DNA of 64,000 bases. Source: DATARH01 sp963778385 (lineage in GTDB: Bacteria > Pseudomonadota > Alphaproteobacteria > ATCC43930 > CGMCC-115725). The notes beneath the pieces were generated by a model, which was given only the letters and a program-made list of their open reading frames with translations, did not search any database and was not told where the DNA came from. Each line of letters opens with the position of its first letter. Position 1 is the first letter of the stretch. The position numbers were made by a program, and so were the translations under genes. This document shows positions 1 through 9,301 of this stretch, piece after piece. The DNA lies in NCBI GenBank assembly GCA_963778385.1, contig CAVZUA010000002.1:186001-250000 (forward strand), in the 5' to 3' direction.

Positions 1-20
1 GTTGTCTTCTGGGCTTTGAC

Positions 21-3000
21 GTGAATACCGGTCATTCGAGCTTCGCGATCGATTTCGGACAGGACGGGAACAGTCATCTTTTCCGCAAGGAGGGCTGGTC
101 CGAGCCGGAGCCGCGATACACTTGGACGACGGGATTGGCGAGCAGCCTGGAGCTGCCGCGCCCCGACGAGCCCGGCGAATACCTACTCGAGCTTAATGTC
201 CACCCCTTCATCTCCGACGGGAAGATCTCTTCTCAAAAGCTGCGGGTGACCATTAACGACGCGGAAGTCGGTGATTTCGACGTCCGGGTAACCTCTTCAC
301 TCGAATGCTTGTTGCCGTGGGATTTGCTGAAGACCGACGGGTCGGTATCGGTCAAATTCGCGCATCCCTTCGCCGCGTCGCGCCGTTCCATCAATGGCGA
401 AGCCGACGAGCGCCTGATTGCCCTCGCCTTTCAGCGCATCAGTCTGCGCAAACTGCAGGAGGTCGCGGACGGGACGGCGGAGATCGTACCGTCCGGCGAC
501 ACAGACCGGCGGGATCTGCCGGGACCGAGCACCCCGGTCGGGCTCGAGGGGCATGTCGATGTTTACGGCTATTACCCATCGACACGATCCTGGATCTTTG
601 TCGGCTGGACGTCGCACGCCTGGGCCGAGGACGAACTCTCCGCCGTGACGGTGCGGTTCGATGATCGCGACGAGAGCGGACCGGTTGCCACCGGCTTCTA
701 TGAACGGCCGGGTTTGCGGGGACGCGGGCAAGGCTTTGTGCTGGTGATGCCGGCCTCGCCGCGCAAGCGGCAACTGGCCAAGAGCCGCTTGCTGGCCTTG
801 CAGGTCGAAGCCGCGAGCTTTTCTCTGGCGGTCGACGGTCATGCCAATGCGCCTTCCGGGGTCGACCAACTCGACCGCGTGTTGCGACCGATTTTGGCCA
901 ATGCGTCACATGATGACGGCTTTGCCGTCTTGCGTCCGCACCTGCCCGCCGATCTTATCGCGGCGGTGCTGACCGCCCGTTTCGATGGGCATATCGATCT
1001 TTACGGCTACGACCGCTCGCTCGGCGGCTGGCTGTTTCTTGGTTGGCTGACGCAGCCTTGGGCGGAAGACGACAGGCTTAGTGCCGTCGGCATTGCCGAC
1101 CGAGAGGTACCGGGTGAGTTGCACGGCGCTTTTTATGAGCGCGGAGATGTGCGAGGCCGCGGCTTCGGCTGCCTGCTGTTTTTACCTGACACGATCTCAA
1201 GCGGCGCCCCGATCTCAGCACTGCTGTCACTGGAAATCGGTACCGGCACCTCTCGCCGACGGTTGGAAGGCCCGGCGCGAGAGGCGGCCTCGTCGCGCGA
1301 GCTTATGGCGGCGATCCAGGGCCGCTGCTCGACAGCGCGCTGCCGCGCTCAGGGCTTGCCCAGTTCAAATCACTGTTGGGCCAAGCGGGGCCGGAGCCAG
1401 AGCCGGCGGCGTTACCCTTCGCCTTCGAGGGCTACATCGATTTTTGCGGGTATCACACCGGTGCCGAGGGCTGGCTTTTTTGCGGCTGGGTGACCTCGCC
1501 CTGGACCGACAGCGACGCGCCGACCGCGATCGGTGAGTTTGTCGATGGCGATGTTTCGGGCCGGGCTCTCGCGACCTTCTACCACCGCGATGACATCCTC
1601 GATCGCGGGGTAGGCGTCGTATTTTTGGTATTGTCCGAAGCTGGCAGGCGTGAGCAGCTGCTTTCGGTCGAGATCGAATTTCCCGCGTTCACGACGACGA
1701 TTCCGGCGAGCGACCGCGAAGTTTATTCCGAAGGCGAATTGCTGACCGCGCTGCGGTCAATCCTGCTCGATAACGAACTCGAACCCAACCGCAACGGCCT
1801 GCGCGGCTTGTTGTTCGGTGGGGCGATTGCGCCAGCGGCTCCGGCCTCGGCTCGACCCGCTGGATTCATCCGGCTGGACGGGCATGTGGATTTTTACGGC
1901 TACCACCCAGAGGCGGAAGCGTGGCTGTTTTGCGGCTGGGTGTCCAAACCCTGGGGGGATGCGGACAAACCGAGCGGTGTCGTAGCCCAATTCGAGCGCG
2001 GTTTGGTGTCGAGCGAGACGATGTTCGCCACGTTTTACTACCGCGACGATATCGAGGGCCGCGGCGTCGGCTTTATCCTGTCGCTCGCCAGCCCGGACGG
2101 CGATCGCAATCATCTGGTTTCGCTGGAGCTCGCATTCGCCGAATTCTCCGCGTCGCTGCGTACGACGGCGGCGGGGCCGAGCCTTGCGCCGCATGAGCTG
2201 GTCGAAGGGCTGACGCCGCTTCTGACCGGCGGTGAGTCCAATTCCAATAGAGCGCGTCTTCAGGCGATGCTGCTGCCGGCGAGCACCGAGGCAGCCGGCA
2301 CTGGCGCGCCGCAAGGTTTCGTCGATGTCTACGGCTACCACAGTGTGGCGGGTGGCTGGCTGTTTTGCGGATGGGTGTCCAACGACGCGGAAGACATGAC
2401 GAGCAGCCCGACCATCGTCGCCCAGTTCGAGCGAGGCGAGGTTCGCGGCGAAGGGGTCAGCGTCAATTATCCAAGGGATGATCTGGGCAGTCGCGGTCTG
2501 GGCATGGTCTTGTTCGTCTCGGGCAGCAGCAGCCCGCTTGGCGGGCTGCTGTCGGTCACGATCGAAGCCGCCGATTTGTCGGTCCGCATCTATCCGGGCT
2601 CGTCGATCCAGCGCCTGCGCGAGCAGGACCTGATCTCCAGGCTTCGCGGCATCGTGGCCGGCGCGCCATCCGGTCTGCCCCGGGATGTGATGCTATCGAT
2701 CCTTGGTCGGCAAGGATTTACCGGCGCCGACACGGTCGGCGAGTTGAGCGACCGCATTTTTCTCGAGTTCGACGAGGCGATCATTTGCGAGCCCGACGGC
2801 ATCGTGCTGATAGGCTGGTATCTGGCGAAACCGGGCCTGGTTCGCCACATTCGGCTGCGCTCCGGTGCCTTCGTTTCGACGATTGACCTCGATGACAGCC
2901 TCAGGGTCGAACGCGCCGATGTGCTGTCGGCGGTGGGGGCGGAGCACGGGTTCGACGATTCCCGCTGCGGCTTCATTGTGTTTCTGCCGCACGCGGTCGA

Positions 3001-4095
3001 CGCTGCCAGCGCGCCTTATATCGAGATCGAGACGAGGCGCGGCGAACTCGGCTATCGCATCGTGCCCACGCCAAAACTGGCAGGCATGGCCGCGACGAGA
3101 CGGCTGCTGGAGTGTTTCGACGTGCGGTTCCTCGACGTGCCGCGCGCCTACGACCGGGTGATCGGCCCGGCCGTCGAGCTGTTGAACAAGAGCCGCCTGA
3201 AAATGCGGCCGACCGTCACCGCTCTCGAATTCGGCACGCCTCTCGCCGATCCGGAATTTTCGGTGATCGTGCCGCTCTACGGCCGCATCGATTTCGTCGA
3301 GTACCAGATTGCGCTGTTCTCCGCCTATGCACCGAACCATGGCGTCGAGTTCATCTACCTGCTCGATGATCCGCCGAAGCGGCGCGAGGCGCAGTTCTTG
3401 TTCACCTCGATCTATGAGCGCTTTCGGCTGCCATTCCGGGCGCTGCTGTTCGATCGCAATGTCGGTTTCGCGCCGACCAACAACATCGGGTTGCAACATG
3501 CGCGCGGTAAATATGTGTGTTTCCTGAACTCCGACGCGTTTCCGGGGACGGATGATTGGCTGGAACGACTTGCCGAGAGACTGCTCGGGAACCCTGAATT
3601 GGGTGCGGTCGGCCCCTTGCTGCTTTATGAGGACGGATCAATTCAGCACCAGGGAATGTCGTTCCGGCGCCTGAGCGAATTCGGCGGATGGTATTTCGGT
3701 CATCACCCCGGCAAAGGCATGCAACCGGCCGATACCAAGGGAATGCGGCGCTGCATCAGCATCACCGGTGCTTGTATGCTGCTGCGCCGTGATCTGGCCG
3801 AACGATTGCATGGTTTCGACGAGTCCTATGCGATCGGCGACTTTGAGGACTCCGATCTATGTCTGAACTCTATCGGATGGGGCTGGCCTGTGCGGTCGAT
3901 CTCGATGTCCATCTCTTTCATCTTGAGCGAAAGTCTCAAGCCGGCTCGGCGGCCAACTGGCGCATGAACCTCACTTTGTACAATGCCTGGTTCCACGAGA
4001 GACGCTGGGCACGTGCCATCGCCGCGCACCCGCAAGCATTTGCGCCAACTCCGTTTGGTGACGAGACCGCGCCGGAGCAGCGACGCAATGGCTGA
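21..4095 (+). CDS. family 2 glycosyltransferase with five tandem N-terminal modules, split by two frameshifts
   Basis: Large protein (about 1358 aa if two frameshifts are repaired) ending in a family 2 glycosyltransferase domain, which transfers a sugar from a nucleotide-sugar donor. Seen: an N-terminal domain of about 170 residues, then five copies of a ~145-residue module starting near residues 176, 322, 470, 620 and 765, each with the pattern GHVDxYGY, WxFxGW and a later FYxRDDxxGRG. A decayed sixth copy lies near 917. The GT2 fold starts near 1078 (SVIVPLYG, FLNSDAFPG as DxD-like site, GDFEDSDLC as acid motif). The frame changes near 1320 and near 3862, each explained by one missing base. 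The frame is open to the left window edge, so GTG 21 is only the first visible start and the gene may begin outside. It overlaps the next gene by 8 nt. The GT2 call is firm; acceptor and module function are unknown. Confidence 0.8.
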
Positions 4096-5443
4096 CGTCA
4101 CGAAACCTCTCGGCTCTTCGTGGTCGGGAACGGCGAGCACGATCGGCCTCTCGGCTGATCGTCTTCGCGTTTTGATTGCGGCGCACGGCCACCCCGAAAT
4201 GTCGAAAGGCGGCGCGGAGATTGCGGCATATCAGCTGTTTCGCGAATTGCAGGCGCGCGATGATTGCGACGTCTGGTTCATGGGCTGCGATCGGACGATG
4301 GAAGCCGATCGGACCGGCGCGGTGCTGATGCAGCCATTTTCGGCGCGGGAATACATCTACGTAACTGGCGAGTTCGACTGGTTCAAATTCGCCAACCGCG
4401 ATTACAAATTCCCCGGCGATTTCGCCCAGTTGCTGACCGAGCTAAACCCCGACGTCATTCATTTTCATCATTACGTGAATTACGGCGTGGAGGTCTTCTA
4501 TAACGTCCGAAAAATTCTGCCGCATTGTAAAATTCTGCTGACCCTGCACGAATTCCTGGCGATTTGTCACCATTATGGGCAGATGATCACCACCGTTCAT
4601 CGCAATCTGTGCTACGAGGCGAGTGCCCTTCGCTGTCAGCGTTGCTTTCCGGAAATCAGCCGCTCCGATTTCTACCTGCGCAAGCGCTACATTCAGCGAT
4701 TTTTCGATCTCGTCGACGGATTTACCGCCCCCAGCCGGTTTCTGGCGGAGCGTTACATCTCCTGGGGTTTGCCCGCCGAAAAAATTCACGTGATCGAAAA
4801 TGTCATCCCGGTGGTCGGCGCCGGAACCGCGGTCAAACCGGTTTCGCGTTCTGGTCCGTTGCGGATCGGCTTCTTCGGCCAGATCTCGCTGCTGAAGGGC
4901 ATCAACGTGTTGTTCGATGCCGCGGAAACCCTGGCCGAGGACGCCATCGGCGATGCGGTATTCGAGATTTTCGGCGACTACCGCAACCAACCGCTCGAGT
5001 TTCAGAAGGATTTCCTGGAACGCCTACCAAAAGCCGGACGCAACGTTCGTTTTCACGGCCCTTATGACAGCAGCCGGGTCGACGAATTGATGCAATCGGT
5101 CGATGTCGTGCTGATGACCTCGATCTGGTGGGAGAATTCACCGGTCGTCATTCAGGAGGCGTTTCGCAACCGGCGGCCGGTGATCTGTCCCGATATCGGC
5201 GGCATGGCCGAGAAGGTTCGGGACGGAATCGACGGCTTCCATTTTCTGGTCGGCAGCGCCATCGCGCTGGCCTCGCTCGTGCGCCGGCTGGCAAGCGACC
5301 ACAGCATCGTCGAAAAGATCGTCGAGACGATGGCCGCGCCGCCGACGCCCAAGGACATCGTCGAAGCCCATTTGCAACTGTACCGCCAGCAGCCCGATGC
5401 GGGGCTGCCGCGTGCGGCTGTTCATGCGGAGTACGTCAGGTGA
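4088..5443 (+). CDS. family 4 (GT-B) glycosyltransferase
   Basis: 451-aa glycosyltransferase of the GT4 type, expected to add a sugar to a lipid-linked or growing glycan at the cytoplasmic face of the membrane. Seen: a glycine-rich acceptor loop KGGAEIAAYQLF near residue 40, the segment IHFHHYVNYG, TLHEFLAICHHYGQM, a small Cys-rich patch (NLCYEASALRCQRCF), and the C-terminal donor half with GFFGQISLLKGINVLF and NSPVVIQEAF, the usual place of the donor-binding acidic residues. An ATG at 4088 was preferred over a GTG-type start near 3983 because the longer version would lie deep inside the preceding GT2 gene and adds a low-complexity Arg-rich leader. It overlaps the upstream gene by 8 nt and shares TGA/GTG bases with the downstream gene, so the three are probably translated together. 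Sugar and acceptor cannot be told. Confidence 0.88.
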   Translation: MADVTKPLGSSWSGTASTIGLSADRLRVLIAAHGHPEMSKGGAEIAAYQLFRELQARDDCDVWFMGCDRTMEADRTGAVLMQPFSAREYIYVTGEFDWFKFANRDYKFPGDFAQLLTELNPDVIHFHHYVNYGVEVFYNVRKILPHCKILLTLHEFLAICHHYGQMITTVHRNLCYEASALRCQRCFPEISRSDFYLRKRYIQRFFDLVDGFTAPSRFLAERYISWGLPAEKIHVIENVIPVVGAGTAVKPVSRSGPLRIGFFGQISLLKGINVLFDAAETLAEDAIGDAVFEIFGDYRNQPLEFQKDFLERLPKAGRNVRFHGPYDSSRVDELMQSVDVVLMTSIWWENSPVVIQEAFRNRRPVICPDIGGMAEKVRDGIDGFHFLVGSAIALASLVRRLASDHSIVEKIVETMAAPPTPKDIVEAHLQLYRQQPDAGLPRAAVHAEYVR

Positions 5444-6480
5444 CTATTCGCGGCTCAATCGATGCGGTGACGACCAAGGGGGTAACCGGCTGGGCCTATG
5501 CCCAGGGCCGGCGGAATGATCTTGTCGTGCAGGCGGTCTTCAGTCACGAAGTCATTGGCGATGCGGTGGCGACGGAATACCGGCCGGATTTGGCCGCGGT
5601 CGGTATGGGCAAGGGGAATTGCGGCTACACCATCGAATTCTATCGCGAGATCGATCCCCTCTATCTTCCGTTTGTCAGCGTCAAGGTCGATGGCGGCGAC
5701 GCGGAACTGCCGCGCGCCAACCAACTTGGCTTTAACGAGTTCTTCGCCGCGTTTTATCGCAGCCATCCCGCCGTCGGTCGGTCGCGCACCGCTCTGGGAG
5801 GGCTGTGGACGGACCGGACCGATGCCGCCGCGATGCTCAAGGCCAAGACCGAAATCGGCCAAATCGGGCCGGAGGTCGCGGCCGTCATTGGCGACTTGAT
5901 CCATCTCGGCATCGCCATCGTCGAACCAATGGACGGATCGGGCGCGACCCGGCCGGCTAAACTCGAGGCCGACGAGGTGGCGGCATTGCTCGAGACACCA
6001 CCGCTCTTGCTCGCTTTGCGCGCCGTGCTCGACGACAATCCGCTCGTCATCGGTGTTACCCCGTGCCGCGTCGATACCGTGCTTGTGCAGGCGAGCGCTG
6101 AAAGTCGACTTCCGTCCGCGGCGGAGTGCCTGATCATCGTGACACCGGCGACCGATCGCGACATCGCCATCGAAATCGTGCGCGATAGTCACAAGCTACC
6201 CGAGTTCACGCCGAGCGGCGTGTCGCGCTGGGCGAGCAGTCAGGTTCATGCCGGTATCGAGATCGCCGCCGAGCGGCAAGGGTTGATGGTGCGTTGCGAC
6301 CTGCCGGTCGGTGCCGCCGCGATCATCGGTCCCGGCACGATCTATCGGCTGCGCTGCGGCGACGGCGCGGATGGGGTTAAGATGGCTTGCATACCGTGCC
6401 GTGCCACGCCGATGACGTTGGCGACTGACGGCAACCGGACAGAGATCGTGCGCCAAAGCGGTGTTCGCCTGTGGGTGTAA
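5440..6480 (+). CDS. unknown protein with N-terminal GSID/GWA module
   Basis: 346-aa protein of unknown function. Its first ~90 residues match the module seen at the start of the three genes that follow: an opening GSIDAVTTKGVTGWAYAQG, a strand-rich middle with a xGxAVATEYRPDL segment, and a glycine-rich GMGKGNCGYTIEF end. The remaining ~250 residues show no motif I recognise; the segment ALGGLWTDRTDAA resembles the FGGMWIDRYDW stretch in the dioxygenase gene downstream, so this part may be a second shared element. The GTG start overlaps the stop of the glycosyltransferase (GTGA), which favours translational coupling. No signal peptide or membrane segment is visible, so it is probably cytoplasmic and acts on the same glycan as its neighbours, which is inference from context. 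Confidence 0.7.
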   Translation: MTIRGSIDAVTTKGVTGWAYAQGRRNDLVVQAVFSHEVIGDAVATEYRPDLAAVGMGKGNCGYTIEFYREIDPLYLPFVSVKVDGGDAELPRANQLGFNEFFAAFYRSHPAVGRSRTALGGLWTDRTDAAAMLKAKTEIGQIGPEVAAVIGDLIHLGIAIVEPMDGSGATRPAKLEADEVAALLETPPLLLALRAVLDDNPLVIGVTPCRVDTVLVQASAESRLPSAAECLIIVTPATDRDIAIEIVRDSHKLPEFTPSGVSRWASSQVHAGIEIAAERQGLMVRCDLPVGAAAIIGPGTIYRLRCGDGADGVKMACIPCRATPMTLATDGNRTEIVRQSGVRLWV

Positions 6481-6513
6481 GTCCGGTTAGCGTGGTAGCG
6501 CGAGTAGTTTGTC

Positions 6514-7989
6514 ATGCCGATCGAAGGTGTTTTGGAATCAATCGAGCCCTTGCAAATACACGGTTGGGCCTACGACCGATCTCGACCGGACGAGAGCGTC
6601 AAAGTGCAAATCGTGCTCGACAATCTGGTGCTTGCCGAGGGCGTTGCAGGGCAATTTCGTGACGATCTGGCGAATAACGGGGTGGGTGACGGCCGGCATG
6701 CCTTTGCCTTCGAATTACAAAGAAAGTTGAGCTACGACGAAGCAAAACGGATTTCCGCAAGGGCCAAGGGCGCCGACGGGGCGTTCCTGGTGCTGCGGAA
6801 GGGGCCCCACGCGATGAACATCCCCGAGCCGAGCGAAGCGCCGTGGGCTGCAGCAACTCCCGCCCGTGACTGGGAAATCGTGGGCTGTGTGGAGTCGATA
6901 CATCGCAGTCTTGTTCAGGGCTGGGTCCGTAATCTTGCGGTGCCTGATCGCATTCTGGAAGTTTCCGCCCGTGCCGGAGATCAAGAAATTGGTCGCGCAG
7001 CCGTGAATATTTTTCGAGAGGACCTGGATGGCGACCACGGATTTGTCATTCAACTCGACGCCAACCGGATAAGCTCATCGACTTTTGCCGAACTCGAAAT
7101 TCATGTGCGTGACAATCATGGCCGCGAAACTGTGTTGCCGCGGCTGCCGCACATCCGTGAAACGATTTTTCCCCGCTCAAGCGTAGACCCGACGCAACAC
7201 CCCTTATTCATTCTTGGCGCCGCGAGGTCGGGAACGAGCGCCATCATGGCTGCCCTGCGGAGCGCATCGCGCTACCAGGGTTACGATGAAGGTCATGTGT
7301 TTCCACTATTCAGCAATCTCCTCCAAACGGTAGCGGCCTATTATGCCGAGGCGGCCCCGGCCATCAATTATGTCGCAGGAATAGCAACAATTCCCTCCAA
7401 ATATTTTGAACAGGGCATCTCCAGTCTTTTCATCAACCTGATGAAGGAGAAATTCGAGACCGACTGTTGGATTGATAAGACTCCGTCAAATGAGATGATT
7501 CTGGTTGCTCCCTATTTGAAAACGATTTGGCCCTCTGCCCGATTTATTTTCATGAAACGGCGTGGGCTGGAAAATATCGTGTCACGGCAGCACAAATTTT
7601 CAGACGACTTCGTGATGCGCTGTTCCGATTGGGTCAAAGCGATGTTGTCCTGGCTGCAAATTCGACACGAACTGAAAGGGATGGCGATCGAGATCGACCA
7701 ACTCGCGATGGCCAGGGAACCGGCCCGCGTGGCGAATGCGCTGGGAACATTCCTCGAGTTGGAGCGCGAGGAAACCGATCGGTTGATCATTCAGTTGGGG
7801 AGCACCCGAATCGAGCAAACGTCAGCAGATATCTCTGATACGCTCGATATAGCCGGTATTGGATGGTCAAATGATGAAATAAACACGTTTCATGACATTT
7901 GCGGGACGGCGATGCGTAAATATGGCTACTCGGAAGACAAAAGCTATTTCTTGAAAGAAGACGTGCACCGTGGTGTTTTCACGCTTTAG
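6514..7989 (+). CDS. sulfotransferase family protein with two GW modules
   Basis: 491-aa protein. Residues 1-75 and about 125-205 are two copies of the operon's shared module (IHGWAYDRSRPDESV and VQGWVRNLAVPDRIL). From about residue 228 follows a sulfotransferase-like domain: HPLFILGAARSGTSAIM is the 5'-phosphosulfate loop, and RFIFMKRRGLENIVSRQHKF has the position and shape of the 3'-phosphate-binding segment. Such enzymes move sulfate from PAPS to a hydroxyl or amine of a carbohydrate. The combination suggests sulfation of the glycan made by the upstream glycosyltransferases. Base composition near the C-terminus is less GC-rich than in the flanking genes. The family is broad and some members do not sulfate sugars, so the exact reaction is open. 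Confidence 0.8.
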   Translation: MPIEGVLESIEPLQIHGWAYDRSRPDESVKVQIVLDNLVLAEGVAGQFRDDLANNGVGDGRHAFAFELQRKLSYDEAKRISARAKGADGAFLVLRKGPHAMNIPEPSEAPWAAATPARDWEIVGCVESIHRSLVQGWVRNLAVPDRILEVSARAGDQEIGRAAVNIFREDLDGDHGFVIQLDANRISSSTFAELEIHVRDNHGRETVLPRLPHIRETIFPRSSVDPTQHPLFILGAARSGTSAIMAALRSASRYQGYDEGHVFPLFSNLLQTVAAYYAEAAPAINYVAGIATIPSKYFEQGISSLFINLMKEKFETDCWIDKTPSNEMILVAPYLKTIWPSARFIFMKRRGLENIVSRQHKFSDDFVMRCSDWVKAMLSWLQIRHELKGMAIEIDQLAMAREPARVANALGTFLELEREETDRLIIQLGSTRIEQTSADISDTLDIAGIGWSNDEINTFHDICGTAMRKYGYSEDKSYFLKEDVHRGVFTL

Positions 7990-8033
7990 TCGGTGCATCG
8001 AAACGGCGCAGGCAGGCTCGGAGGTCACGAGAG

Positions 8034-9269
8034 ATGGTGTTGAGGGGTAGCATCGACCGCTGCGATGATGAACTGATCGAAGGCTGGGTCGTGCTGGTCG
8101 ACCTGCCCGAGAAAAAGCTGTCATTGGAGGCGGTGCTCGGCGAGCAGATCATCGGCCAATTCGTCGCCGACCAGTTCCGCGCCGACCTCAAAGAAGCCGG
8201 GGTGGGCGACGGGGAATGCGCATTCAGCTTCGCGATGCCCGCCTTCGTGCCGAAAAGCGAGATCCGTAACCTCGTCATTCGTCTTCAGGGCGCGCCGTTA
8301 TACTTGAAGCCGCCGGTCGCGGGCGGCGATGCCACCGCTCTGCCGTCTACACGCGAGACCGTCAGCCGCTTCGGCGGAATGTGGATCGACCGCTATGACT
8401 GGCTCGACAGTTTGGCCGCCAAACACCGTCGCGGCGAAATCTCCGACACGCTGTCGTCGCGCATATTCCGCTTTGTGCGCGACGGCTATCTGGTGATCGA
8501 AAGCGCCGTGCCGGCGCGAACGGTCGCGCGGGTCAACAAGGACATCGAGCGGCTGTGGCAAAAGCCGCCTGAGGGGCTGCTGATCGAGACCTTCGAACCC
8601 GATGGCGAGATGCGCTACATCACACCCGACGTTCGATACCGGGACGGGCGGACAAAGCTGCTCGATGCTTACGCGTTCTCGGCCGCGGCGCGCGAAGCGA
8701 CCGCCGCTCCGGAGGTTGCCGAATTCCTCACGGCGATCTTCGACGACAAGCCGCAGGCCTTCCAGGGCCTGCATTTCTGGAACGGTTCGCAACAGGCAAT
8801 GCACAAGGACACCGCCTACGTGAAGGTCGACACCAACCCGATGCATCTCGCCGCCACATGGCTCGCGCTCGAAGATGTCGAGGCCGGCACCGGCGAATTG
8901 GAATACTACGTCGGCAGCCACCGGGCGCCCGATTTCCTCTTTGGCGGCAACAGCAAGTGGATGGAGTCGCATACCGAGGAGCACGACAACTTTCTGCAAA
9001 GCCTGCACGACGACGCCGCGCGCTACGACCAGAAACGCAGCAGCTTCCTTGCCAAGGCCGGCGATGTGCTGATCTGGCACGCCGACCTGGCCCATGGCGG
9101 TGCGCCGATAGCCAAACCGGGCCGAACGCGGCGCAGCCTGGTGACGCATTTCACCAGCGCCGGCGACGAGCCGTTCTATCGCCGGTCGTCGCGGCGGCGG
9201 CAGGCCGAGCTGCAAGGCTGTATTTTCACCTCCGCCTATTACGACGTCCCTGCGACCGCGTCGGCTTAG
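8034..9269 (+). CDS. phytanoyl-CoA dioxygenase family protein with GW module
   Basis: 411-aa protein. Residues 1-80 carry the shared module (GSIDRCDDELIEGWVVL, then QFRADLKEAGVGDG). The rest is a PhyH-type Fe(II)/2-oxoglutarate dioxygenase: the metal-binding HxD is MHKDTAY, the distal histidine is in WHADLAHGGAPI, and an arginine for 2-oxoglutarate follows in RTRRSLVTHF. These enzymes hydroxylate a carbon of a small molecule, lipid or sugar. A good ribosome site (GGAGG) precedes ATG 8034. Its place between sulfotransferase and methyltransferase genes suggests hydroxylation of the same glycan or of a lipid or sugar precursor for it. The substrate is unknown. Confidence 0.85.
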   Translation: MVLRGSIDRCDDELIEGWVVLVDLPEKKLSLEAVLGEQIIGQFVADQFRADLKEAGVGDGECAFSFAMPAFVPKSEIRNLVIRLQGAPLYLKPPVAGGDATALPSTRETVSRFGGMWIDRYDWLDSLAAKHRRGEISDTLSSRIFRFVRDGYLVIESAVPARTVARVNKDIERLWQKPPEGLLIETFEPDGEMRYITPDVRYRDGRTKLLDAYAFSAAAREATAAPEVAEFLTAIFDDKPQAFQGLHFWNGSQQAMHKDTAYVKVDTNPMHLAATWLALEDVEAGTGELEYYVGSHRAPDFLFGGNSKWMESHTEEHDNFLQSLHDDAARYDQKRSSFLAKAGDVLIWHADLAHGGAPIAKPGRTRRSLVTHFTSAGDEPFYRRSSRRRQAELQGCIFTSAYYDVPATASA

Positions 9270-9301
9270 CGGCAGCGACACAGACGACCGGGAGAAGGAT
9301 C

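Noticed and set aside
550..2760. CRISPR-like repeat array in the GT2 gene
   Set aside because: The repeats are protein-level, ~440 nt long and diverged; there are no short identical repeats with spacers, and no array is present elsewhere in the window.
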